DNA of 34,228 nt from Eubacteriales bacterium (GCA_028706195.1 JAQWBU010000006.1:1-34228); one strand, 5' to 3'. Shown: positions 22,584 through 31,281, counted from the stretch's first letter. The notes: a model not told the origin generated them from the sequence alone. Made by a program: numbers and translations.

Positions 22584-23861
22584 TCAGATTCTATGTAAAT
22601 AAGTATTCGCCCTCTCCAGCAGGGTCGCTTTATCATTGGGAAGATTTTCGCAAAGGACAGCTTTATAAAGATTGTCTAGTGCAGCGCCGATAGCCTCGCC
22701 TTCGAAACCAAGCGCAATCAGGTCTTGTCCATCAATATCGAGACTCCTGAGACCGTTCAAATTGGCAGCGCTTAGTTCCTGATCAATTTTCCGGAACTCT
22801 TCAATATCTTCCAACGACTGGCCGAGCAAAGTTTTCAAAAGCAATAGATCTTCAAGGCTTCGTTCAAAGCGGCTCAAATGTTGACGTGCCTCGTCGACGC
22901 TCAGTTTGTTCACAGGTATCGCTCTAACTGCATATTCGCTTAGGCAGCTGACTTCCTTTGTTAAGCTTTTTGAACACTTCAAACGTTTACAGATTGTCGC
23001 AGCCGCATCCGCTGATCTATAAAGTAGAGCCAGAGCTGAGAGGTACGCCAGACGATCTGCAACTTGTGCCGGTAATTGATTTAGCTGAGGCAAGTAGCTT
23101 TTCCGGACATCACTGTCAGCGAGAATACTGAGTTCGGGCAGAAACACGGCAATAACGGACCAATACTTGTCCATAATCCGGGGGGAGTGGGCCGCTGTAA
23201 TCAGACGTAAGAATTCAACATTGAGTCTCTCGGCAGCGACAAGTGCCAGACGCTCACAACTAGCTAGTAGCGCTTGTTCCGTGTGTTCTTCGATGGAGAA
23301 ACCCAACTCCGCGGCGAAGCGCAGTGTGCGCAGAATGCGTAAGGCATCCTCCTGATATCTTTCTCGCGGCTTACCGACTGCCCTCAGGATTTCTGCTTTC
23401 AAATCTTGCTGTCCACCGTAGGGATCCAGAATCCCGCGATTAGGATGACAGGCCATGGCATTTATCGTCAAGTCGCGGCGGGCGAGATCTTCTTCAATTG
23501 AATTTGTGAATTCGACCTGATCCGGATGACGGGCATCGCTATAGGTGGACTCCAAGCGATAGGTGGTGATTTCCAGAAGTAATTCTGAATCGGCTGCCGG
23601 CAGGATTAAAGTTACTGTACCGTGCTTAATACCGGTATCCAGCACCTTGTGTGCTGAAAACACCAGATGTACTTCTTCCGGCAACGCAGAAGTTGCAAGA
23701 TCAAGATCTGAAATTTCCCTGCCTAAAAAAATGTCGCGGACGGTTCCGCCCACGACATATGCTTCGAAATTATTTGCTTCCAGTCTTTCGATACAGTACA
23801 AAGCTGCATCCCGGTAAGACTTCACTGGTTCAGGGCTTAGATCTTCTGAGTTAGAGCTCAT
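22584..23861 (-). CDS. cca: CCA tRNA nucleotidyltransferase / poly(A) polymerase family (class II)
   Basis: Adds or repairs the 3' CCA end of tRNAs. The 425-residue protein has the class II nucleotidyltransferase head: AYVVGGTVRDIFLG, the metal-binding pair in SDLDLATSALPEE, TVTLIL, then TYRLESTYSDARHPDQVEF, ARRDLTINAMA (the RRD motif), ILDPYGGQQDL, and the neck motifs RYQEDALRILRTLRFAAELGFSIEEHT and AAERLNVEFLRLI. It lacks an HD phosphohydrolase domain. Poly(A) polymerase is the close alternative, but Bacillota usually carry the CCA-adding form. The ATG at 23861 overlaps the upstream apbE stop by one base (TAATG), with GAGGAG ahead, so translation is coupled. Confidence 0.92.
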   Translation of the reverse strand: MSSNSEDLSPEPVKSYRDAALYCIERLEANNFEAYVVGGTVRDIFLGREISDLDLATSALPEEVHLVFSAHKVLDTGIKHGTVTLILPAADSELLLEITTYRLESTYSDARHPDQVEFTNSIEEDLARRDLTINAMACHPNRGILDPYGGQQDLKAEILRAVGKPRERYQEDALRILRTLRFAAELGFSIEEHTEQALLASCERLALVAAERLNVEFLRLITAAHSPRIMDKYWSVIAVFLPELSILADSDVRKSYLPQLNQLPAQVADRLAYLSALALLYRSADAAATICKRLKCSKSLTKEVSCLSEYAVRAIPVNKLSVDEARQHLSRFERSLEDLLLLKTLLGQSLEDIEEFRKIDQELSAANLNGLRSLDIDGQDLIALGFEGEAIGAALDNLYKAVLCENLPNDKATLLERANTYLHRI

Positions 23862-24865
23862 TACAGCTCCTCAACAGGCACAAACTCCAATTTGGGGCTG
23901 ACAAAGACTTCGCCTTTGTTGTTGACCGCAGAGTAAGCTAAAAATGCTCCCGTTTTTTCAGAAAGAACTTTCATGAATTTCTCGCCACGTTCCAAGCCTA
24001 TGAGAAAAAGCACAGTGGTCGTGATATCTGCCACCCAGGGTGTATCGGAGACGCAGGTGACACTGAACAGACCTGTTTCACGCTTCTCACCAGTGTAAGG
24101 ATTGATTAAATGACGATAAAGTCGCGTTCCCTTGACATAGCCGCGTTCATCAACAGTAGCGGATGCTATCGCTTCGTCCTCCAACTCGACTACGCCGATT
24201 GTATTGCCTTCATCCAGCTGGTTAATCAGGCTGGTGCGCCAGGAACTGCCATCAGGTTTTCGGCCGATCATGTGCAGGTTGCCGCCCATATTAATATAAC
24301 CGCTGGTAACGCCATTTTTAATGAGATGTTCCTTCATGTATTTCAAGGTATACCCTCTGTATGAAACACCGTGATCGAGACGCATATTAGGTAGTTTAAG
24401 AATAACAGATGAGGTTTCAGGAAGCAGTTCGACGTGCTGCGCTCCGACGCGAGACAAAGCTTCGCTCAGCATGTCACCATAATCTGTCAGTCCTTTTTCA
24501 TCTATTTCACGCCAGGCTATTGTCAGCGGTGCGACAGTGAAATCATAGTCGCCGTCCGAAAGATCATAAACAAGTAAGTTATATTCTAAAAATTCGTATA
24601 ACATAGGGCTGATTTTGAAAGGTTTGTTTACTTCATACCGGCGCATCAGCGAAGACATCTCGGCTCTGTTAATTGTGGTATTGAGACAACGTGATACTTT
24701 ATTGGCGATACCACGGCATTCACTCAATAAGACCTTTATATCTTTTCTGTCCTTGTCTGAAAGGGGATCTGCATCCTGCATGCCCCGCCCCTGAATGGAG
24801 TGAATTACAACCGTAATCAGATTATCAAATTCATTAAAAGTAGTGCTCTGTTCTTCAATACTCAC
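23861..24865 (-). CDS. apbE: ApbE-like FAD:protein FMN transferase, divergent
   Basis: Member of the ApbE family, which covalently attaches FMN to Thr in flavoproteins such as Rnf/Nqr subunits. Family landmarks are a CLNTTINRAEMSSL segment near the N-terminus, FTVAPLTIAW, GYINMGGNLHMIGRKPDGSSWR, HLINPYTGE (usually H-x-IDP-x-TG) and VADITTTVLFLIG (the D-x-x-x-T metal site). The usual GxIAKGYxxD segment reads GVSYRGYTLKYM, losing the Lys and Asp. No signal peptide or lipobox is visible, unlike exported ApbE. Activity is therefore uncertain. GTG 24865 is chosen because GAGAGG (24876-24881) lies 10 bases upstream; GTG 24871 is the alternative. It shares a promoter and a stop/start overlap with cca. 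Confidence 0.82.
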   Translation of the reverse strand: MSIEEQSTTFNEFDNLITVVIHSIQGRGMQDADPLSDKDRKDIKVLLSECRGIANKVSRCLNTTINRAEMSSLMRRYEVNKPFKISPMLYEFLEYNLLVYDLSDGDYDFTVAPLTIAWREIDEKGLTDYGDMLSEALSRVGAQHVELLPETSSVILKLPNMRLDHGVSYRGYTLKYMKEHLIKNGVTSGYINMGGNLHMIGRKPDGSSWRTSLINQLDEGNTIGVVELEDEAIASATVDERGYVKGTRLYRHLINPYTGEKRETGLFSVTCVSDTPWVADITTTVLFLIGLERGEKFMKVLSEKTGAFLAYSAVNNKGEVFVSPKLEFVPVEEL

Positions 24866-24963
24866 TTCCACTAAACCTCTCTCACTGAAACATTTTGAAA
24901 CGATAATATTAATAATATAGATATACATATTTACATACGATTATTAGGCAAATTAACGATAAC

Positions 24964-24992
24964 ATTATAAATGACCTTATTGATTATTTCAA
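24964..24992 (-). promoter_or_regulatory. Promoter of the apbE-cca operon
   Basis: On the minus strand, -35 TTGAAA (24987-24992), a 17-base spacer and a perfect -10 TATAAT (24964-24969). Transcription would start near 24957, giving a leader of about 90 bases. Confidence 0.75.
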
Positions 24993-25140
24993 TGAACATA
25001 AATTAAAGAAAACCCCTGATTTAAGAAAAGCATACTATGGTGAATAAAATTATCTTATAGATGTTAGTATTGCTAAAAGTGCTCATTTCAATAATTATTA
25101 CAATCAGATTACATTGACTACGATATATTGAATTTATCTG

Positions 25141-25169
25141 TTGAACCACAATATGTAGTGGTATTATCT
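25141..25169 (+). promoter_or_regulatory. Probable nrdJ promoter interleaved with NrdR boxes
   Basis: -35 TTGAAC (25141-25146), a 17-base spacer and -10 TTATCT (25164-25169); TATTAT at 25162-25167 is an alternative -10. The first NrdR-type box fills the spacer and the second covers the expected transcription start. An upstream TTGACT at 25114 is a competing -35 without a convincing -10. Confidence 0.45.
25146..25161 (+). promoter_or_regulatory. NrdR box 1
   Basis: CCACAATATGTAGTGG matches the NrdR-box consensus (aCaCwAtATaTwGtgt) at about 13 of 16 positions and is itself a near-palindrome. NrdR is the Zn-ribbon/ATP-cone repressor of ribonucleotide reductase genes. The box overlaps the putative promoter spacer. 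Confidence 0.8.
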
Positions 25170-25177
25170 TTAACAAG

Positions 25178-25193
25178 ACACAATATGTCGGTT
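25178..25193 (+). promoter_or_regulatory. NrdR box 2
   Basis: ACACAATATGTCGGTT shares the core CACAATATGT with box 1 and matches the consensus at about 12 of 16 positions. Its core starts exactly 32 bp after that of box 1 (25147 and 25179), about three helical turns, the tandem arrangement typical of NrdR operators. Confidence 0.75.
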
Positions 25194-25215
25194 ATGTTAT
25201 ATAGAGGAGAGAGCG

Positions 25216-28200
25216 ATGGAGACGAAAAAACAGCACATAAGGCGTTATTTTACAGCGGAGCTGGTGGATGGCGATAAATCGGTATTTGATCTTTTTCAAT
25301 GGAAAAAGGTCGATGTCTTTTTGCAGGATCATAAGACAGACCGTGTTATCTGCGATATGAAAGATCTTGAATTCCCTGAACACTACTCGCAGCAGGCCTG
25401 CGACATTATCGCCAGCAAGTATTTCCGTAAAGCCGGTGTTCCGACCGAAAGAGGATACGAACACTCTATGCGTCAGGTCACAGATCGCATGACTTCCTTT
25501 TGGGTGGAGGCCTTGCTCGATGAAGAAATGATCACAGAGGAAGAATCCGAAATTCTTTATGACGAAATTGTTTATGCCCTTCTGGCGCAAATGTTCGCAC
25601 CCAATTCACCGCAGTGGTTTAATACCGGGCTGAAATTAAAATATGGAATAAGCGGTGGCAACAACGCCCTATTCTACTATGATCAAGAAAAGGGCGAGGT
25701 TGTGGAGTCGAAAGACACATATACACGTTCTCAGGCCTCTGCCTGCTTCATCCTCTCCATTGAAGATAAATTGCTGGGTCCGCATTCAATTTCAGAAGCT
25801 TATGTAACTGAGACCAAATTGTTTAAAGGCGGCTCAGGGACAGGTAGTAATTTTTCTAACATCAGAGCAGAAGGCGAAGGCCTTTCAGGTGGTGGACGTT
25901 CTTCCGGCCTGATGAGCTTCCTCAAGGGGCTCGATCGCAATGCCGGAGCCATCAAATCCGGAGGCACTACACGCCGGGCCGCGAAGATGGTTTGTCTGGA
26001 TGTGGATCATCCTGAAATAGAAACCTTTATCTCCTGGAAAGCTAAGGAGGAGGACAAGGTCATCGCCTTATCCAAGATGGGATATGACGCTGACATCGAC
26101 GGAGAAGCCTATCTTACTGTCTCCGGCCAGAACTCCAACAACTCCATCCGCTTCAGCGATGAGTTCATGAAGGCTGTTGACTCGCTTGATCGCAAACCGG
26201 ACGCGAAATTTGAACTGCGTGGTCGTGTTGATAAGAGTGTAAATCGCGAAGTTTCCGTGAGTTCACTCTGGAAACTTTTCAATCAGTCAGCCTGGCGCTG
26301 TGCAGATCCCGCTCCTCAGTTTGATGACACATTCAACGCCTGGCATACCTGCCCTGCCGGCGAAGACGGAGACTACGGCGCAAAGCATAATCGTATTAAC
26401 GCAACCAACCCCTGCGGTGAATATGCTTTCCTCGATGACAGCAGCTGCAACCTCGCCTCAATTAACGTCTTAAATTTCTATGACATTGAGAGCCGTCATT
26501 TCGATGTCGTCGGGTTCACGCACATGATTACCCTCTGTCAATTTGTACTCGAAGCCTCGATTCACTGGGGTCAGTTTCCGACCGAAGCAATCGCTCGCAA
26601 AACCTGGGCTTTCCGCGCTACCGGTCTGGGTATGGCGAATCTGGCCGCGTTACTGATGTCACTTGGCCTTCCGTATGACTCAGATGAAGCTCGTCAAATC
26701 GGTGCAGCTTTGGCCGGCCTGATTACGGGACAGAGTTATCGCGTATCAGCAGAGATGGCGAAACGTTGCGGTGCTTTTGAACATTATGAAAAAAATAAAG
26801 TCTACATGCAGCGCGTTATTCGCAATCACAGTCGCGCTGCCGGAGTGCGTCAGGATGACACTGAAGGACTGAATTATGAATTACCACTGCTCTCACATGA
26901 GACTTTAGAGGATCAGGGCCTAGCTGAACTCAGCGATCAGTTAAGAGCGAGCTGGCAGCTGGCAGAGCAAGAAGGTGAATTATTCGGTTATCGCAATGCT
27001 CAGGTTACTGTCATGGCACCCACCGGGACAATATCCTTTGCCATGGATTGTTCTTCTACCAGTATTGAGCCTTTCTTCTCCCATGTCACTTACAAAAAGC
27101 TGTCCGGGGGCGGTTTCATGAAACTGGTTAATCCGGTGGTGGAAAATGGCCTCCTGGCTTTGGGTTACACAGAAGCTGAACGCAAAGATATCAAGGATTA
27201 CATCCTGAGAGAAGATGATTCCGGCATGATTCTGGATGGAAAGATTGAGGGAGCGCCACATCTTAAAGAAGAGGATCTGGCAGTCTTTGATACTGCCAAT
27301 CAGTGTGGAACAGGCGAGCGCTTTATCCATTATCTCGGCCACGTGAAGATGGTTGCAGCGATTTCGCCTTTGATCTCCGGCGCGATCTCTAAAACGGTAA
27401 ATTTACCCAATGATGCAACATTAGAAGATTTCTCGGATGTAGTGCTGACTTCCTGGAAAATGGGAATCAAGGGTATTACGCTATATCGCGATGGTTCGAA
27501 ATTCACACAGCCGCTCAACCTGCGTTTGGGTGCTGAAGAACGCAGTGACATTCCGCTGGCGGAGATGTCTTACCAACAATTGCTGAGTTATGCTGGGAAT
27601 ACCCGCTCATCTTTGGAAGAGTGTGAAGAAAAACTCTCTCACCCCGGAACCCATGAACGCATTAAGCCTGAGGGAATTCGCAGTGGTGTAACGCACCCGG
27701 CTCAGATTGAAGACGTCAAAGTCTATATTACGGTTAACCGGGATGAAGAAGGCAAAGTCGTTGAATTGTTCATGACCACTGACCGTGAGGGGACATTAAT
27801 CACAGGTTTGCTGAACTCGCTTTCCAAGACAATCTCGGTCATGCTGCAATACGGTATCGAACCCGAATCGATCTCAAAAATGCTGCGCGGCCAGAAATTT
27901 GAGCCTTATGGCTTTGTACAGCGCCATCCGTATATTAAATACTGTACTTCCGTTTCAGACTTGATCAGTAAAGTGATCGACATCGAGACTGGCGATTATT
28001 CCCGCGTTCAGGTAAAACCTGATGGCAGTGAACATCAAGGCACTGCCCCCGAAACACCAATTCAGATCAGTATGGATGAATATATACACGAGAGTGCCAG
28101 CGAAGCAGCCAAAAACGGTGAACGCCTCTATGATGGCTCTACCTGTTCCAACTGCTCCGGTACACGCATGGTTCGTAATGGGACTTGCAAGGTGTGTCTG

Positions 28201-28230
28201 GACTGCGGCGAGACTACAGGATGCTCATAA
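25216..28230 (+). CDS. nrdJ: Adenosylcobalamin-dependent (class II) ribonucleoside-diphosphate reductase
   Basis: Makes deoxyribonucleotides using a thiyl radical generated from adenosylcobalamin, independent of oxygen. The 1004-residue protein has QMFAPNSPQWFNTGL, ACFILSIED (Cys177), the KGGSGTGSNFSNIRAEGE loop, NPCGEYAFLDDSSCNLASIN (thiyl-site Cys400 and Cys411, 11 residues apart as expected, with Cys177 the disulfide partner), and VMAPTGTISFAMDCSSTSIEP. A TSCPD-type domain follows around residues 835-920 (VKVYITVNRDEEG...HPYIKYCTSVSDL). The tail carries a zinc-type CSNC...CKVCLDC cluster (from Cys977) typical of long class II enzymes. There is no N-terminal ATP-cone. GAGGAG precedes ATG 25216. 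NrdR boxes upstream indicate repression by NrdR; cobO follows directly. Confidence 0.97.
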   Translation: METKKQHIRRYFTAELVDGDKSVFDLFQWKKVDVFLQDHKTDRVICDMKDLEFPEHYSQQACDIIASKYFRKAGVPTERGYEHSMRQVTDRMTSFWVEALLDEEMITEEESEILYDEIVYALLAQMFAPNSPQWFNTGLKLKYGISGGNNALFYYDQEKGEVVESKDTYTRSQASACFILSIEDKLLGPHSISEAYVTETKLFKGGSGTGSNFSNIRAEGEGLSGGGRSSGLMSFLKGLDRNAGAIKSGGTTRRAAKMVCLDVDHPEIETFISWKAKEEDKVIALSKMGYDADIDGEAYLTVSGQNSNNSIRFSDEFMKAVDSLDRKPDAKFELRGRVDKSVNREVSVSSLWKLFNQSAWRCADPAPQFDDTFNAWHTCPAGEDGDYGAKHNRINATNPCGEYAFLDDSSCNLASINVLNFYDIESRHFDVVGFTHMITLCQFVLEASIHWGQFPTEAIARKTWAFRATGLGMANLAALLMSLGLPYDSDEARQIGAALAGLITGQSYRVSAEMAKRCGAFEHYEKNKVYMQRVIRNHSRAAGVRQDDTEGLNYELPLLSHETLEDQGLAELSDQLRASWQLAEQEGELFGYRNAQVTVMAPTGTISFAMDCSSTSIEPFFSHVTYKKLSGGGFMKLVNPVVENGLLALGYTEAERKDIKDYILREDDSGMILDGKIEGAPHLKEEDLAVFDTANQCGTGERFIHYLGHVKMVAAISPLISGAISKTVNLPNDATLEDFSDVVLTSWKMGIKGITLYRDGSKFTQPLNLRLGAEERSDIPLAEMSYQQLLSYAGNTRSSLEECEEKLSHPGTHERIKPEGIRSGVTHPAQIEDVKVYITVNRDEEGKVVELFMTTDREGTLITGLLNSLSKTISVMLQYGIEPESISKMLRGQKFEPYGFVQRHPYIKYCTSVSDLISKVIDIETGDYSRVQVKPDGSEHQGTAPETPIQISMDEYIHESASEAAKNGERLYDGSTCSNCSGTRMVRNGTCKVCLDCGETTGCS

Positions 28231-28260
28231 AAATAAACCGGGGCTGAAAGAGTGATTTAT

Positions 28261-28800
28261 ATGAAGGATATTCGTGAGAAACTAGGGAAAATACATCTCT
28301 ATGCCGGTGATGGCAAGGGGAAAACAACCGCTGCTGTCGGTCTGGCAGTGCGTGCGAGCGGGAACGGACTTAAGGTGCTTTTTGTGCAGTTTTTGAAGTC
28401 CGGTGATTCCGCAGAGTTGGCACAAATGGAAAAGTTGGGTATTTCAGTTGTTTCGGGTCAGCCCTCCTCAAAGTTTGTGTTTCAGATGAATAGCGCAGAA
28501 AAAGGGGAGTCTCGTGATTTCTTTGAGCATCGTCTGGAAGAAATTTTCCGGCAGGTCAAGGCAGGATATGACTTACTTGTGCTGGATGAGGTTCTGGGCG
28601 CAGTCTCTACCGGCATGGTTTCGGAAAAACGTCTGATCGACCTTCTGCAGTCAAAGCCTCCTCAGCTGGAAGTCGTAATTACCGGTCGCGATCCTTCAGA
28701 TGATCTGATTGCTCATTGTGATTATTATTCTGAAATAAAGATGCGCAAGCACCCCTATGTCAGTGAAGGTTTGAGTGCACGGGCGGGTATAGAATATTAA
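28261..28800 (+). CDS. cobO: Cob(I)alamin adenosyltransferase, BtuR/CobO/CobA type
   Basis: Transfers the adenosyl group of ATP to cob(I)alamin, producing the adenosylcobalamin that NrdJ needs. The 179-residue protein has the unusual P-loop YAGDGKGKTTAAVGLAVRA, VLFVQFLKSG, the Walker B-like LLVLDEVLGAV, VVITGRDPSDDLI and the C-terminal SEIKMRKHPYVSEGLSARAGIEY, all hallmarks of the CobA/CobO family. It lies 30 bp after nrdJ on the same strand and is very likely cotranscribed and NrdR-controlled, so reductase and cofactor supply are co-regulated. The start could also be GTG 28252, three codons earlier; neither has a strong Shine-Dalgarno. Confidence 0.94.
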   Translation: MKDIREKLGKIHLYAGDGKGKTTAAVGLAVRASGNGLKVLFVQFLKSGDSAELAQMEKLGISVVSGQPSSKFVFQMNSAEKGESRDFFEHRLEEIFRQVKAGYDLLVLDEVLGAVSTGMVSEKRLIDLLQSKPPQLEVVITGRDPSDDLIAHCDYYSEIKMRKHPYVSEGLSARAGIEY

Positions 28801-28824
28801 ATGAATGTAGATGAAGGTTGGTTT

Positions 28825-29589
28825 ATGGAAAGTAGTCCTGCTAAATATGTAGAACGGGAAGATGGCCGTTACTATGAGGAACGTCTGATCATTACTGATG
28901 ATGTCGACTTTAATGCTAAATGGAAACTGCAATCGATACTGGCCTGGATGCAGGAAATAGCTGAAAGTCACAGCCGCGTTTATGATTACGGCTTTGAAGA
29001 TCTGAGAGCAAAAAACGCCTGCTGGGTCTGCCTGCGTTATCACTTGAAATTTGAATCTTATCCCCGTATATACGATAAGGTTCAGACTTATACCTGGGCA
29101 GAACCTGCACGACTGGGGGTATACCCGCGTATGTTTTCACTGGAAGACGGCTCCGGAACAGCAAAGATCAGGGCTGCCAGCATGTGGAGTATTATCGACC
29201 TGGACGAACGAGCCATGGTAAACCCGGTCAAACTTGGTTTGCCGCCCTATCCCACACGCAAAATTCAAAACTTTGCTGATCTCAAGCCTCTCAGCAAAAT
29301 AGTGATCCCTGATGGTGAGGAAATTCACTACAAATATAAACCGCTGTATTCGGATTTTGACATGAACGGACACGTTAACAACACCAGCTACCTGCTGTGG
29401 TTTGTCAATTGTTTTAGTCTTGAAGAACACAGAAAATACGAAGTGCGTGAATTGCTGATTCATTATAATCAGGAAGTGCGACCTGATATCGAACTGGATT
29501 TGAGATTTATCAGATCAAAAGATCAGGTTTATTTCTCCGCTGACAGCGAAGCGGGGAATCACTTCCAGATGCTTGCAGCCTTAGCTTAG
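28825..29589 (+). CDS. Acyl-ACP thioesterase (FatA/FatB-like bacterial type)
   Basis: A 254-residue double-hotdog thioesterase that releases fatty acids from acyl carrier protein. The N-terminal hotdog has YEERLIITDDVDFNAKWKLQSILAWMQEIAESHS. The C-terminal hotdog carries YSDFDMNGHVNNTSYLLWFVNC, containing the Asp/Asn/His catalytic set of this family. RAASMWSIIDLDERAMVNP is also typical. The long frame begins with an ATG (28801) touching the cobO stop, but that codon has no Shine-Dalgarno. ATG 28825 has GAAGG (28813-28817) seven bases upstream and is preferred. It is probably in the nrdJ-cobO transcript, though its function is unrelated to nucleotide reduction. Confidence 0.88.
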   Translation: MESSPAKYVEREDGRYYEERLIITDDVDFNAKWKLQSILAWMQEIAESHSRVYDYGFEDLRAKNACWVCLRYHLKFESYPRIYDKVQTYTWAEPARLGVYPRMFSLEDGSGTAKIRAASMWSIIDLDERAMVNPVKLGLPPYPTRKIQNFADLKPLSKIVIPDGEEIHYKYKPLYSDFDMNGHVNNTSYLLWFVNCFSLEEHRKYEVRELLIHYNQEVRPDIELDLRFIRSKDQVYFSADSEAGNHFQMLAALA

Positions 29590-29616
29590 AATTCCAATTT
29601 TTTAAAGCTCTTTTTC

Positions 29617-29646
29617 TTGCATCATGCGCATAAAGCAAGCTATTAT
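29617..29646 (+). promoter_or_regulatory. Possible promoter of the lipid kinase gene
   Basis: -35 TTGCAT (29617-29622), an 18-base spacer and -10 TATTAT (29641-29646), ending 31 bp before ATG 29678 in an otherwise empty 88-bp gap. Confidence 0.45.
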
Positions 29647-29677
29647 TACATGAGCATTGTTGTAGAAGAGGTAAGCG

Positions 29678-30706
29678 ATGGAAGCAAAGAGAAGATTTCT
29701 CATTATTATCAGTGGAAAAGCAGGTCAGGGCAAGCATCGCTCGAAAGATTTTAGTGAAGAGATCAGACGCTCCTTTGAAAAAGCCGGTTTAACCTCAAGC
29801 TATGACATATTAATAACTCAGCACGAGGGACACTTGAGTGAAGCTGCGAAAATCTTCGCTGAACAATACGGCAAGCAGGGTGTTGTCTATGTGGCCGGAG
29901 GAGATGGCTCACTCAATGAAGTTGCCCAGGCAATTTACGGGAGTGAATGCGCCTTAGGGGCCATACCGGCCGGCACAGCCAACGATTTCGTCAAAACTAT
30001 TTACGGAAAGAAAAAAATCTCAATTAAAGACATTGTTAGAGCTATGCCGCTTCCTGAATTTGCGCCTCTTGATCTGGTACGTCTGGTCTTTCCGCCGGGT
30101 GCCTGTTTCTATAGTCAATATAGTGATGAAGAAAAACTGGTGGAATACTATCCTGAACCGGTTTCAGGCAAGGTCACATCTTATGCCTTGAATGTGGTAT
30201 CGTTCGGTCTTGATACGCTGGTTCTCCGCAGAGCATATGAATTAATGAAATCAAACCCCCGAATAGGAGGCAACGCCTACTACGTCAGCGTATTAAATAA
30301 TTTAGGCAGCAAAAAAAGTTTCCCGACAGAGTATAAACTGAAGCTCAGTAACGGCGAGATTATTTCGGGGCTGAAAGATTATGTCACTGTTGCCCTCTGC
30401 AACGGCGGCTTTTACGGAAACGGTTTTAATCCTGCACCGATGGCTGATCCTTTCGATGGGGTATTGAACCTCTGTGATGTTGTTTGGATGGGTAATCTGC
30501 GCTTTATTCCTCTGATCCTGCGTTACCTCAACGGCAAGCATTTAGGCAGCAGATTCATTAGCATGCATGATGTGCTGTCGGGAGAATTTGTGTCCGCGAC
30601 TGATGACGAAATCCTAGGGAATTTCGATGGACGTATTTTCCGCACTCCTTCATTCTCTTTCGAGATTATTCCTCAGGCGCTGTCCTTCGCCCGCTTGAAA
30701 ATTTAG
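29678..30706 (+). CDS. Diacylglycerol kinase family lipid kinase (DagK/YegS-like)
   Basis: A 342-residue soluble lipid kinase of the DAGK catalytic fold. The N-terminal domain has LIIISGKAGQGKHRSKDF, a KHEG-like QHEGHLSEAA and the nucleotide-binding VVYVAGGDGSLNEVA, followed by LGAIPAGTANDFVKTI. The second domain has TVALCNGGFYGNGFNPAPMADPFDGVLNLCDV, typical for DgkB/YegS/BmrU proteins. It would phosphorylate diacylglycerol or a related lipid, recycling DAG produced by phosphoglycerol transferases such as the one at 1648. AGAGG precedes ATG 29678. Its stop overlaps the convergent DUF308 gene by four bases. Confidence 0.9.
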   Translation: MEAKRRFLIIISGKAGQGKHRSKDFSEEIRRSFEKAGLTSSYDILITQHEGHLSEAAKIFAEQYGKQGVVYVAGGDGSLNEVAQAIYGSECALGAIPAGTANDFVKTIYGKKKISIKDIVRAMPLPEFAPLDLVRLVFPPGACFYSQYSDEEKLVEYYPEPVSGKVTSYALNVVSFGLDTLVLRRAYELMKSNPRIGGNAYYVSVLNNLGSKKSFPTEYKLKLSNGEIISGLKDYVTVALCNGGFYGNGFNPAPMADPFDGVLNLCDVVWMGNLRFIPLILRYLNGKHLGSRFISMHDVLSGEFVSATDDEILGNFDGRIFRTPSFSFEIIPQALSFARLKI

Positions 30707-31281
30707 TTTTCTTCTTCCAGTCTTGCTACTTCCTCTGAGTTCTCAAACGGTTCAACTTTAGCAACGGGATCACGACGCAATACAGTGAGCAGCAGTATGC
30801 TGATACCGTCCAGAATTAAAGTTACTGCTATCGGTACAGTTAACTCTTTAATACCTATTCGCTGGTGCAAAATCAAGATAAGTCCCCCGGCCAGAATCAG
30901 TACACTGAGGACAATACTCACAATTTTTGAATTATGGTCCAGCAGGTACAGTGTGAAGAAGGACGCGACTGCATCAGCGATAAACCAGGCACCAACGAGA
31001 TATACAGCAATTGTGGAAGCCAGACTGGGACTGAGAAAGAGGAAGACAGCCAGCATAAGCAGGAGAATTCCCCAGACCAAAACAATATTAGGTCTGAAAC
31101 CGGATTTATCCTCAGTGCGGATATAAATCCAGATAATTCTGAGACCTTGAACCAGAGCTGCCGCACCCAATAGTATTCCAATTATCTCGGGAAGTCTGAT
31201 CATGTCTGCCAAAGCAATTATTCCTAAAACCACAAACAGGATTCCAACAATAAGAGAAATGACTTTGTTTGAATTTTTCAT
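30703..31281 (-). CDS. DUF308/HdeD-like membrane protein
   Basis: A 192-residue membrane protein with six predicted helices arranged as hydrophobic hairpins (VISLIVGILFVVLGIIAL, GILLGAAALVQGLRIIW, VWGILLLMLAVFLFLSP, STIAVYLVGAWFIADAVAS, IVLSVLILAGGLILI, LTVPIAVTLILDGISILLL). This is the pattern of the HdeD/DUF308 repeat family, linked to acid resistance in enterobacteria but of unknown role in Gram-positives. The C-terminus is acidic (EEVARLEEEN). ATG 31281 is chosen because GAGGAG (31289-31294) stands seven bases upstream; the earlier GTG lies on that site. Confidence 0.82.
   Translation of the reverse strand: MKNSNKVISLIVGILFVVLGIIALADMIRLPEIIGILLGAAALVQGLRIIWIYIRTEDKSGFRPNIVLVWGILLLMLAVFLFLSPSLASTIAVYLVGAWFIADAVASFFTLYLLDHNSKIVSIVLSVLILAGGLILILHQRIGIKELTVPIAVTLILDGISILLLTVLRRDPVAKVEPFENSEEVARLEEEN

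Larger units (their letters stand above)
24866..25215. other. AT-rich 350-bp divergent intergenic region between apbE and nrdJ
   Basis: It holds a near-consensus promoter for apbE-cca on the minus strand, and on the plus strand the nrdJ control region with two NrdR-type boxes, all listed separately. Between about 25000 and 25110 the sequence is strongly AT-rich with no reading frame or recognisable structured element. Confidence 0.6.

Noticed and set aside
25192-25590. 132-codon frame antisense to the start of nrdJ
   Set aside because: It overlaps the well-supported nrdJ N-terminus and shows no family similarity.
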